Below, one piece after another: positions 1 to 7,009 of a DNA stretch of 64,000 bases; the stretch's first letter is position 1, and every line of letters begins with the position of its first letter. The stretch is from Nocardioides kribbensis. GTDB taxonomy: Bacteria; Actinomycetota; Actinomycetes; Propionibacteriales; Nocardioidaceae. The DNA is taken from NCBI RefSeq assembly GCF_015070375.1, contig NZ_JADCLL010000006.1, positions 62,001 to 126,000 on the forward strand, written 5' to 3'. A model generated the notes under the pieces. The model saw only the letters and a list, made by a program, of their open reading frames with translations, made no database searches and was not told where the DNA came from. The translations under genes and the position numbers were made by a program.

Positions 1-94
1 TCGTGGTCATGATCGTGACCAGCTGCTGGCCCAGCTGCTTGCGCGGCTGGCCCTGCGGCGCCGACGTGGTCGGCTGTGCTGCGGTGGCGGTCAC
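1..94 (-). CDS. ctaD: Cytochrome c oxidase subunit I, N-terminal fragment (runs off the window)
   Basis: Only the first 31 codons are inside the window, on the minus strand, beginning with a GTG at 94..92. The peptide starts VTATAAQPTTSAPQGQPRKQ, a flexible N-terminus rich in Ala, Pro and Gln of the kind that precedes the first helix of actinobacterial CtaD. The call rests mainly on position. Its GTG overlaps the TGA of the subunit II gene in a GTGA arrangement, so the two are translationally coupled, and ctaC-ctaD is the usual order in Nocardioides-type actinobacteria. The catalytic haem-copper core lies outside the window and cannot be checked. Confidence 0.7.
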   Translation of the reverse strand, partial: MTATAAQPTTSAPQGQPRKQLGQQLVTIMTT

Positions 95-987
95 TCTGCT
101 GCTCCCTCGGTCTCGTCGGTGGGGGCTCCGGCCTGCGTCCGGACGAACTCGCCGCCGGTGATGGGTGCGTCGGTCTCACGACCGGCGTCGACCAGGGTCT
201 GCAGGTAGGCGTCGTACTTCTCCTGCGGGACCACCTGGACGTTGAAGAGCATCCGCGAGTGGTAGGTGCCGCAGAGCTCGTAGCACTTGCCGGCGAACTC
301 GCCGAGGCGCTTGGGCGTCACCTGGAAGGAGTTGTCGCGACCGGGGATGACGTCCATCTTGATCAGGAAGCCCGGCACACCGAAGTCGTGGATGACGTCG
401 GGCGAGCTGAGCTCGAAGCGCGTGGTGGAGCCCTCCGGCACGTAGAGAGTCGGGATGTAGCCGGCGGTGCCGGCCTCCCACACGTAGCGGTCGGTCTCGG
501 AGACGCCGTCGCCGTTCTCGTCGTCGAGGGCGTAGTTGAACGCCCACGACCACTGGAAGCCCACGACGCCGATGGTCTGGTCGGGCGGGGTGTCCTCGTC
601 GAGGACGATGTTCTGCACACGCACGGTCTGGGCGAAGAACACGATCACCATCATGATCGGCGCGACGGTGTAGAAGATCTCCAGCGGCAGGTTGTAGCGC
701 GTCTGCACGGGGATCTCGTCGTCGCTGCGCCGGCGGTAGCGCACCACGACCCAGAAGATGAGCCCCCACACCACGACGCCGGTGACGAGGGCCGCGATCC
801 ACGCGCCCTGCCACAGGTCGAGGGTGTGCTCACCCTGCTCGGTGACGGGCTCGGGCATCGCCAGACGCCGCGCCTCCGAGGAACAACCGGACATCAGCAG
901 CACGCCGAGGCCGAGCGCGGCAGACAGGCCGAGGCGGCGTGCACCGCCTCGACTCACAGCTGAGCGCTGGGGAAGCCACAGACTCAC
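91..987 (-). CDS. ctaC: Cytochrome c oxidase subunit II (CuA-binding lipoprotein)
   Basis: Subunit II of the aa3-type terminal oxidase, which takes electrons from cytochrome c (in actinobacteria usually the bcc complex) into the binuclear CuA centre on the outer face of the membrane. The 298-residue product starts with a lipoprotein signal ending in the lipobox LMSGC. Two membrane helices follow (about residues 58-82 and 103-122) and then a cupredoxin domain. The CuA ligands are visible in CYELCGTYHSRM near residue 235, with an upstream His in the SPDVIHDFG segment. The start is GTG at 987, preceded by GAGAGGAAGG. The stop overlaps the ctaD start. Its neighbour on the other side is divergent, so the ctaC promoter probably lies within 988-1079. 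Confidence 0.95.
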   Translation of the reverse strand: MSLWLPQRSAVSRGGARRLGLSAALGLGVLLMSGCSSEARRLAMPEPVTEQGEHTLDLWQGAWIAALVTGVVVWGLIFWVVVRYRRRSDDEIPVQTRYNLPLEIFYTVAPIMMVIVFFAQTVRVQNIVLDEDTPPDQTIGVVGFQWSWAFNYALDDENGDGVSETDRYVWEAGTAGYIPTLYVPEGSTTRFELSSPDVIHDFGVPGFLIKMDVIPGRDNSFQVTPKRLGEFAGKCYELCGTYHSRMLFNVQVVPQEKYDAYLQTLVDAGRETDAPITGGEFVRTQAGAPTDETEGAAE

Positions 988-1079
988 GAAAGAGCCTTCC
1001 TCTCAAGCCATCTTGGGTAGTTCTCAGAGTACTTCACCGCCCCCTCACGGGGGGAGCAGGGTGGCCTACGGTTGCCACC

Positions 1080-2231
1080 GTGACCGACTCCGCGCCGCGA
1101 CCGGCCGCGACCTACCTCGACGCCGCGTCCGGCGAGCCCCTCCATCCTGCCGCGCGCGAGGTCGTGCTCGCCGCGCTCGAGCGGGGCTACGCCGACCCGC
1201 GCCGCCTGCACGGGCCCGCCCGCGACGCCCGGCTGCTGCTCGACAACGCCCGCGCCGTGGTGGCCGAGTGCCTCGGGGTCCGTGCCGACGAGGTCAGCTT
1301 CACCGCCTCGGGCACCGACGCGGTGCACCGCGGGCTGCTGGGCCTGCTGCGGGCCCGCGCCCGCAGCGGCGACCGGGTCGTGCTGCCCAGGGTCGAGCAC
1401 TCCTCCGTCCTGCACGCCCTGAAGTGGGCCGGGGCGAGCGCCGAGACCCTCGAGGTCGACCGGCTCGGCCGTGCCGACCCGGCCGCGCTCGCCGCGGCGG
1501 CCTCGGCGCCCGGGACCGCGCTGGTGGCGCTGCAGTCGGCCAACCACGAGGTCGGCACCCGCCAGCCCGTGGCCGGTCTCGTCGCGGCCCTGCGCGCGGG
1601 CGGCAGCGACGTGCCCGTCTTCGTCGACGCCCGGGCCTCGGCCGGTCGCGAGGACCTGCCGCCCGGCTGGGCCGTCGCCGCCGCCTCGGCCCACCTGTGG
1701 GGCGGTCCCGCGGGCGTGGGAGTGCTGCTGGTGCGCCACGGCACTGGCTGGGTGAGCCCCTTCCCCGCCGACGACCGCGTCGACGAGCGCACCTCCGGCT
1801 TCGAGAACGTGCCGGCGGCGCTGGCCGCTGCCGCCGCACTGCGCGCCGTGGTCGCCGAGAGGGTCGAGGTCGATGCGCGGCAGCGCCGGCTCGTCGACCG
1901 CATCCGGGCGGCCGCGGCGGCCGTGCCCGACACCGAGGTCGTCGGCGACCCCGAGGACCGGCTGGCCCACCTGGTGACGTTCTCCTGCCTCTACCTCGAC
2001 GGCGAGGCGCTGGTCACCGCGCTCGACCGACGGGGCTTCGGGGTGGCCAGCGGCTCGGCCTGCACGGCCTCGACCCTCGAGCCGAGCCACGTGCTGGCCG
2101 CGATGGGCGCCCTCACCCACGGCAACGTCCGGGTGTCGCTGACCGCCGCGACCACCGAGGACGAGGTCGAGCGCTTCGTGGCCGCGCTGCCCGAGGTCGT
2201 CGCCGACCTGCGGGCCGAGGTCGGCCTGTGA
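1080..2231 (+). CDS. Cysteine-desulfurase-like protein (NifS/IscS fold) lacking the PLP lysine
   Basis: A 383-residue fold-type I protein that aligns end to end with IscS/NifS. It keeps the YLD opening, a His in VEHSSVL (107), N155 in NHEVG, an Asp in FVDARAS (183) and, most tellingly, C328 in SGSACTASTLEPSHVL, the mobile-loop cysteine that carries persulfide. Where IscS has SGHK with the Schiff-base lysine, this protein reads SAHLWGGP: residue 206 is Leu, encoded CTG. The Gln that normally contacts the PLP ring (VDATQS) is also replaced (VDARAS). As read, it should not form an internal aldimine. GTG 1080 is chosen because earlier codons do not match the family. Its stop overlaps the TusA-like start (GTGA), which suggests they work as a pair. 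It may be a scaffold or sulfur acceptor rather than an active desulfurase; this is inference. Confidence 0.85.
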   Translation: MTDSAPRPAATYLDAASGEPLHPAAREVVLAALERGYADPRRLHGPARDARLLLDNARAVVAECLGVRADEVSFTASGTDAVHRGLLGLLRARARSGDRVVLPRVEHSSVLHALKWAGASAETLEVDRLGRADPAALAAAASAPGTALVALQSANHEVGTRQPVAGLVAALRAGGSDVPVFVDARASAGREDLPPGWAVAAASAHLWGGPAGVGVLLVRHGTGWVSPFPADDRVDERTSGFENVPAALAAAAALRAVVAERVEVDARQRRLVDRIRAAAAAVPDTEVVGDPEDRLAHLVTFSCLYLDGEALVTALDRRGFGVASGSACTASTLEPSHVLAAMGALTHGNVRVSLTAATTEDEVERFVAALPEVVADLRAEVGL

Positions 2232-2527
2232 CGCGGGGCCCCGACCCGGACGAGGCGCCCGGCCAGGGGCCGGGCCAGGTGCCGGGCGAGGACCCGACCG
2301 CGGTCGCCCTCGAGCTCGACTGCCGCGGCATGGTCTGCCCCGCGCCGGTGATCGAGCTGGCCCGCCACGTCGGCGACGTGGCGCCCGGCGAGGTGGTCGC
2401 GGTGGTCGCCACCGACGCCGCGGCCCGCGTCGACGTGCCGGCGTGGTGCCGCATGCGCGGGCACCACTACGTCGGCGCCGACGACCTCGGCGACGGCGCG
2501 GTGCGGCTGCGGGTGCGCCGGGCCTGA
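2228..2527 (+). CDS. TusA-family sulfur-carrier-like protein
   Basis: A 99-residue protein with the hallmark of the SirA/TusA family, DCRGMVCPAPVIELAR, in which C37 of the CPAP motif is the residue that carries persulfide in TusA. A second cysteine, C32, lies five residues upstream. About 20 Pro/Gly-rich residues precede the fold. Translation starts at a GTG inside the stop of the desulfurase-like gene, so the two are probably made in fixed ratio. TusA normally takes sulfur from a cysteine desulfurase and passes it on for tRNA thiolation or other sulfur chemistry. Here the partner lacks its catalytic lysine, so the direction of any transfer is unclear. Some actinobacteria carry the two parts as one fused protein. 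Confidence 0.85.
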   Translation: MTRGPDPDEAPGQGPGQVPGEDPTAVALELDCRGMVCPAPVIELARHVGDVAPGEVVAVVATDAAARVDVPAWCRMRGHHYVGADDLGDGAVRLRVRRA

Positions 2528-2560
2528 GCCCGGCCGACGGCGGGCGGGCCCGCCGGCACC

Positions 2561-3595
2561 TCAGGCCAGGCGGGCCAGGTGCGGAGCGACGTCGGCGGCC
2601 GCCTCCGCGCCGTAGGAGTCCCCGAGGCGGCCCAGGAACTGCTCGGAGGTGAAGGAGTACTCCTGCGTGCCGACGGTCTCGACGACGTAGGCCGCGAGCA
2701 CGCAGCCGACCTGCGCGGAGCGCTCGAGGCCGAGCCCCCAGGCCGCGGCGGCGAGGTAGCCCGCACGGAAGGCGTCGCCGACCCCCGTGGGCTCGACGGC
2801 GGTCACGCCACGGGCCGCGTGGAGCTCGATCGGCTCCTCGCCCGCCCGCAGGATCCGCACGCCCTCGGCGCCCAGCGTGGTGACCTGGGTGCCGACGCGG
2901 TCGAGCACCTCGGCGCCCGACCAGCCGGTCTTCTGCTCGATCATCGCCGACTCGTACTCGTTGGAGAACAGGATGGTCGCGCCGTCGATGAGGTCGCGGA
3001 TCACGCCACCCTCGGCGAAGGCCAGCTGCTGGCTGGGGTCGGCGATGAAGGGGTAGCCGCGCTGACGGCACTCCTCGGTGTGGCGCAGCATGCCGTCGGG
3101 GTCGTCGGCGCCGATGAGGACGTAGGCCGGGGCGCCGACCTTCGCCACGATCGGGGCGAGCTCCAGCAGGCGGGCCTCGCTCATCGCGCCGGGGTAGAAC
3201 GACGCGAACTGGGCGCCGGTCGTGTCGGTGGTGCACACGAAGCGGGCGGTGTGCTTGCTCTCGGAGATGCGCACGTGGTCGCAGTCGACGCCGTGGCGTT
3301 CCAGCCAGGAGCGGTAGCCCGCGAAGTCCTCGCCGGCCGCTCCGACCAGCACCGGGCGCAGGCCGAGGCGGCCCAGGCCGAAGCTCATGTTGGCGGCCAC
3401 TCCCCCGCGACGGATCTCGAGGTCGTCGACCAGGAAGGACACCGAGAGCTTGTCGAGCTGGTCCACGACCAGCGAGTCGGCGAACCGGCCGCCGAAGCCC
3501 ATCAGGTGGTCGGTGGCGATCGAGCCGGCGATGAGGAGCGCGGCGGGAGCGTCGACGGGGGCGTCGGCAGAGGTGGGAGGCACGTCGGCGAACAC
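2561..3595 (-). CDS. adoK: PfkB-family kinase, adenosine-kinase-like (AdoK/CbhK ortholog)
   Basis: A ribokinase-family kinase that closely resembles M. tuberculosis AdoK (Rv2202c), which phosphorylates adenosine to AMP. Matching segments include the start of the fold (GSIATDHLMGF), SFLVDDLEIRRGGVAANM, HTARFVCTTD, ASFYPGAMSEAR and IADPSQQLA. The C-terminal PfkB signature EPTGVGDAFRAGYL contains the catalytic Asp of GxGD. The length of 344 residues from GTG 3595 is slightly above the 324 of the mycobacterial enzyme. AGGAG lies about 12 bases upstream; GTG 3583 is a possible alternative. As in M. tuberculosis, ctaC lies on one side and ErpA and glycerate kinase on the other. The gene diverges from a small ORF across a strongly palindromic promoter region (3596-3623). 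Confidence 0.9.
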   Translation of the reverse strand: MFADVPPTSADAPVDAPAALLIAGSIATDHLMGFGGRFADSLVVDQLDKLSVSFLVDDLEIRRGGVAANMSFGLGRLGLRPVLVGAAGEDFAGYRSWLERHGVDCDHVRISESKHTARFVCTTDTTGAQFASFYPGAMSEARLLELAPIVAKVGAPAYVLIGADDPDGMLRHTEECRQRGYPFIADPSQQLAFAEGGVIRDLIDGATILFSNEYESAMIEQKTGWSGAEVLDRVGTQVTTLGAEGVRILRAGEEPIELHAARGVTAVEPTGVGDAFRAGYLAAAAWGLGLERSAQVGCVLAAYVVETVGTQEYSFTSEQFLGRLGDSYGAEAAADVAPHLARLA

Positions 3596-3601
3596 TACCC
3601 G

Positions 3602-3623
3602 CGGGTACTCCTGGGAGTACCCG
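3602..3623. promoter_or_regulatory. Palindrome between the adoK-like gene and a small ORF (candidate operator)
   Basis: Perfect 10-bp arms CGGGTACTCC and GGAGTACCCG flank a TG centre. The left arm overlaps a second palindrome, TACCCGCGGGTA, at 3596-3607. Both sit a few bases upstream of the kinase GTG (3595) and about 25 bp before the ATG at 3648, so a bound protein could control both directions. A paired RNA stem masking the kinase ribosome site (AGGAG lies inside it) is the alternative. Confidence 0.5.
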
Positions 3624-3647
3624 TTGGTAGCCCCTAGCGTCGTTCGC

Positions 3648-3890
3648 ATGACTGCTGACGCCCGCGCCGACCGGCTCGCCCACGCCGACCTCGCCAGCCC
3701 CGTCGACATGCGCCGCGACTGCATCGAGGTCGGCCGCAACCTGGGCCTGGCCGACGCCCTCGACCGGGTCGGCACCCCCGCCCCGGGCCTCACCTACGAC
3801 CGCTACCCCACCGATCTCCCCAAGCGTGAGATCGCGATCTCCGAGGCCGCCCAGCGGCTGGCCAACGCGCTGCACCTACACCTCGACTGA
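3648..3890 (+). CDS. Small hypothetical protein (80 aa)
   Basis: An 80-residue product beginning MTADARADRLAHADLASPVD and ending ALHLHLD. I do not recognise a family. The composition looks like a real soluble, mainly helical protein: no low-complexity runs, balanced charge, no membrane segment or signal. Codon third positions are strongly GC, as in neighbouring genes. There is no good Shine-Dalgarno sequence. A TAGCGT about 8 bases before the ATG could be a -10 box for a leaderless message. It diverges from the adenosine-kinase-like gene and is followed by a hairpin (3937-3952). It could instead be spurious. Confidence 0.5.
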   Translation: MTADARADRLAHADLASPVDMRRDCIEVGRNLGLADALDRVGTPAPGLTYDRYPTDLPKREIAISEAAQRLANALHLHLD

Positions 3891-4311
3891 CCTGCGGACG
3901 GGTCGCCCGGCCCCGTCGTCGGACCGGGTCCGCTCGCCGACGGTGCCGTCGGACCTCCGGCGGTGGGCCGCCTGCGGGTCGCGGCCGCCCCCGCCGGCAG
4001 CGGCCGGCGCGGGTGCGGCGACGGCGGCCCGTCGGAGTGGCGGCGAACGACACACCGGCGGTCCGTCGACCTGCCGTCTGCCGCCACTTCGTGGGACCGA
4101 GCAGCACCACCGGCCCTGCGACTGGGGCCCGAGGCCCGGGGCCACGGGCTGACGTCGCACGCCCGGGACCATCCCTCGGGTCGAGGCGGTCGGCGGTGCG
4201 GTGACCTGTCGGACGCCGTCTCGCCGAGGGCTGCCCGCCTCGACGAGCCCCACGACGGAGACCACGACCACGGGCCCCGGGCCCGGCGCTGACCACGGCT
4301 GATCCGACGAC
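3891..4311. other. 420-bp intergenic stretch without a supportable gene
   Basis: Very GC-rich sequence between the small ORF and the shared terminator. Open frames occur on both strands but are Arg/Pro/Gly-rich and match nothing I know. Two inverted repeats are visible: CCGACGG and CCGTCGG at 3937-3952, possibly a terminator for the small ORF, and AGTGGCGGC (4036-4044) with GCCGCCACT (4080-4088). No tRNA-like or promoter-like element stands out. Confidence 0.5.
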
Positions 4312-4342
4312 GAACGCCCCCGACCAGAGGTCGGGGGCGTTC
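4312..4342. terminator. Strong hairpin, probable terminator downstream of erpA
   Basis: Perfect 14-bp stem: GAACGCCCCCGACC and GGTCGGGGGCGTTC around an AGA loop. It lies 64 bp past the erpA stop on the minus strand, without a clear U tract, as is common in actinobacteria. Confidence 0.75.
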
Positions 4343-4405
4343 ATCGTCCCGCAGCCGGTGGCGGCCCTCAGGGGCCGTCCGGCGCGTCTGCTGCCGCGGT
4401 GCGGC

Positions 4406-4768
4406 TCAGTGGAAGGAGTCGCCGCAGGCGCACGAACCCGTCGCGTTGGGGTTGTCGATGGTGAAGCCCTGCTTCTCGATGCTGTCGACGAAGTCGATCA
4501 TCGCGCCGTTGAGGTAGGGCACGCTCATGCGGTCGACCACGACGGACACGCCGTCGAAGTCGGTGACGACGTCGCCGTCGAGGCTGCGCTCGTCGAAGAA
4601 CAGCTGGTAGCGCAGGCCCGAGCAGCCACCGGGCTGCACGGAGATGCGCAGCGCGAGGTCGTCGCGGCCCTCCTGCTCGAGGAGGCTGTTCACCTTCGCA
4701 GCCGCCACCGGACTGAGGTTGATGCTGTCGGTGCGGCGCTCCGTGGTGGTCTCCACCTGCTCGGTCAT
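4406..4768 (-). CDS. erpA: Iron-sulfur cluster insertion protein ErpA (A-type carrier)
   Basis: A 120-residue A-type carrier that accepts [2Fe-2S]/[4Fe-4S] clusters from the assembly scaffold and delivers them to apo-enzymes. The three invariant cysteines are C49 (QPGGCSGL), C113 and C115 (GSCACGDSF). The length and the Leu-rich N-terminal region (INLSPVAAAKVNSLL) are typical. It corresponds to M. tuberculosis Rv2204c. The ATG at 4768 is the only sensible start. Glycerate kinase lies upstream on the same strand, 112 bp away, as in mycobacteria, but the gap leaves room for a separate promoter. Likely clients in this window are quinolinate synthase and IspG, both 4Fe-4S enzymes (inference). Confidence 0.95.
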   Translation of the reverse strand: MTEQVETTTERRTDSINLSPVAAAKVNSLLEQEGRDDLALRISVQPGGCSGLRYQLFFDERSLDGDVVTDFDGVSVVVDRMSVPYLNGAMIDFVDSIEKQGFTIDNPNATGSCACGDSFH

Positions 4769-4880
4769 GTCTGTGGCTCCCGATCGTCGAGGGTGCGAGG
4801 GTGTCGCCCCGGGGAGGAGCGACGTCTACGTTCTCCTCAATGGTCGCACACCTGCGGCTATTCCCCCGCCGGTCGGCGCC

Positions 4881-5966
4881 TCAGCGCGACCAGGTGCGGG
4901 CGACCCGCTCAGCGAGCTCCGCCAAGGCCCCGGCGGGGTCGGCGAAGGCGCGCTCCTCGCCCACCAGGTCGACCAGGGAGTACGCCGACTCCACGCCGAG
5001 GGCCCGCATCTCGCGCGAGCCGACCAGCACCTGCCCGGCCAGCGCGACGCAGGGCCGCAGCGCCTGCTGGGCGACGTCGGCCACCCCGGAGGGCACCTTG
5101 CCCGCGCGGCTGGAGAAGTCGAAGGCGCCCTCGCCCGTCAGCACGAGGTCGGCGGCGCGGGCCCGCTCGGCGAGCCCCACGGCGTCGACGACCAGGGCGA
5201 TGCCGGGCTCCCGGGTGGCCCCGAGCAGCAGCAGCGCGTGACCGAGGCCCCCGGCGGCCCCGGCGCCCTTCTCCAGCGACGTGCGTCGGTCGGTGGCCCC
5301 CGCCCACTCCTCGAGCCAGCCGTCGAGGACCGGCAGCCGGTCCTCGCCGACGCCCTTCTGCGGACCGAAGACCTTGGTGGCCCCGAAGAGACCGGTCAGC
5401 GGGTTGTCGACGTCGGATGCGGCGACCAGCCGCACGTCGCCGACCCGCTCGCGGGCAGCGTCCAGGTCGACCTGCGTGACGCCGGCCAGGCCCGCGGGCC
5501 CGGCGTCGAGGGCGACGTCGGCGGTGGCCCCCAGGGCGGCGAGGAGGCCGGCTCCCCCGTCGTTGGTGCCGCTGCCGCCCAGGCCGAGGACCACGGTGGA
5601 GACGCCGGTGCCCAGCGCGGCCTCGAGCAGCTCCCCCACCCCGCGCGTGGTGGCGCTCTCGGCCCCGGAGGCGCCGGTGAGGTGCAGTCCGCAGGCCTGC
5701 GCGGTCTCGACGTACGCCGTGCCGTCGAGCACCAGCACCGTGGCCGGCGTGGGCGCACCGGTCGGGCCGGTGACGGTCACCGCCAGCAGGTCGCCGCCCC
5801 GGGCGGCGTGGAGGACGTCGACGAAGCCGGGCCCGCCGTCGGACATGGGCGCCAGGTCGACCTCGTCGTCGGGCGCCTGCCGGCGCCAGCCGAGCGCGAC
5901 CGCCTCGGCGGCCTCGACCGCGGAGAGCGTGCCGGCGAACTTGTCGGGAGCCACGAGGATGCGCAT
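4881..5966 (-). CDS. Glycerate kinase (GlxK family)
   Basis: A 361-residue GlxK-family kinase that phosphorylates D-glycerate. It opens with MRILVAPDKFAGTLSAVEAA, the family's N-terminal signature, and shows DLAPMSDGGPG, GLGGSGTNDGGAG and the internal VFGPQKGV segment. Family members make 2-phosphoglycerate or, in some lineages, 3-phosphoglycerate; the sequence alone does not decide. The ATG at 5966 has GAGGATGG upstream. The gene pairs with erpA, as Rv2205c does with Rv2204c, and diverges from a GNAT gene only 54 bp away, so the promoters overlap or share control. Confidence 0.92.
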   Translation of the reverse strand: MRILVAPDKFAGTLSAVEAAEAVALGWRRQAPDDEVDLAPMSDGGPGFVDVLHAARGGDLLAVTVTGPTGAPTPATVLVLDGTAYVETAQACGLHLTGASGAESATTRGVGELLEAALGTGVSTVVLGLGGSGTNDGGAGLLAALGATADVALDAGPAGLAGVTQVDLDAARERVGDVRLVAASDVDNPLTGLFGATKVFGPQKGVGEDRLPVLDGWLEEWAGATDRRTSLEKGAGAAGGLGHALLLLGATREPGIALVVDAVGLAERARAADLVLTGEGAFDFSSRAGKVPSGVADVAQQALRPCVALAGQVLVGSREMRALGVESAYSLVDLVGEERAFADPAGALAELAERVARTWSR

Positions 5967-6020
5967 GCGACCATCCTCACACCCTGCGACGTGCGGCCCG
6001 GGGGACCTAGGGTCCCGGTC

Positions 6021-6918
6021 ATGGGCGCAGACGTGGACGGCTGGGTGCTGAGGCCGATGGAGCTCGGTGACGTGGCGGCGGCCGAGGCGCTCAGCGGCGC
6101 GGCCTTCGAGGCCGTCGACACCGCCACCCGGAGGCCCGGTCGGCCCGAGCCGGGCCGCCGTGGGCCCGAGCGGGAACGCACGATGGGTCAGCCGCACCGC
6201 ACGCTTCCTCGACACCGACCTGGGCGGCTGCTGGGTGGCCGAGGACGCCGCGGGGCTGGTGGGGTTCGCCACCTCGGTGAGGCGGGAGCGGCTGTGGGTG
6301 CTGGTCACCTTCGCGGTGCGCCCGGGCTCGCAGGGTCGCGGCGTCGGTGCGGCCCTGCTCGCCCGCGCCGAGACGCACGGAGCCGGGTGCGACCGCGCGA
6401 TGCTGTCGGCCTCGGAGGACCAGGGGGCACTGCGCCGCTACTGGGCGGCGGGCTTCAGCCTGCACCCCCAGCTGCTGCTCCACGGGCGCCTCGACCGGTC
6501 CCTGCTGCCGTCGGTGAGCGGGCTGCGGGAGGGCACCGCGGCGGACCGCACCTGGATGGACGACCTCGACCGCGTGCTGCGCGGCGGACCGCACGGGCCC
6601 GACCACGTCTCCCTGTCGGAGATGGCGCCGCTGGTCGTGGCCGGCGACCGCTCCGGGTACGCCTACGCCGGCCCCGCGGGCCCCGCCCTGCTCGCCGCTC
6701 GAGACGAGGCCACCGCCCGCGACCTGCTGGTCGAGTGCCTGGCCCGGGTGGAGGACCGCGCGGGCTCCTCGGTGCAGGTCGGCCACGTCACGAGCCTCAA
6801 CGCCTGGGCCGTCGACGTGGCCCTCGGGCTGCGGCTCGCGCTCGACACGCAGGGCCACCTGGCGGTGCGCGGCATGGCCCCGCCCACGCCGTACGTCCAC
6901 AACGGCGCCCTGCTCTGA
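6021..6918 (+). pseudogene. GNAT-family N-acetyltransferase with an apparent frameshift
   Basis: The protein reads well only if two frames are joined. From ATG 6021 the first frame gives MGADVDGWVLRPMELGDVAA and on to AFEAVDTATRRPGRPEPG, a normal GNAT N-terminus, but then runs into unrelated Arg/Gly-rich sequence. The +1 frame picks up with NARWVSRTARFLDTDLGG, then the acetyl-CoA motif VRPGSQGRGVGAALLARAE (Q/RxxGxG/A) and a C-terminal half with a second GNAT-like region, ending at 6918. The switch lies between about 6135 and 6190 and fits one extra base or two missing bases. It may be a true pseudogene or a sequencing error. Starting at ATG 6067 in the second frame gives an unnatural N-terminus. 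Substrate unknown. Confidence 0.65.
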
Positions 6919-7009
6919 GGCCGCCGGGCGGGGCCGGGGCACGCCGCGGGGCGTCCGGCGCCGCACGGGGGATGCGCCGGAGCGCGGGTGGCAGGAATAC
7001 GATCGGGGC

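Noticed and set aside
3790..4344. Possible minus-strand gene in the intergenic stretch
   Set aside because: Arg/Pro-rich throughout, overlaps the terminator hairpin and the end of the small ORF, and matches no family.
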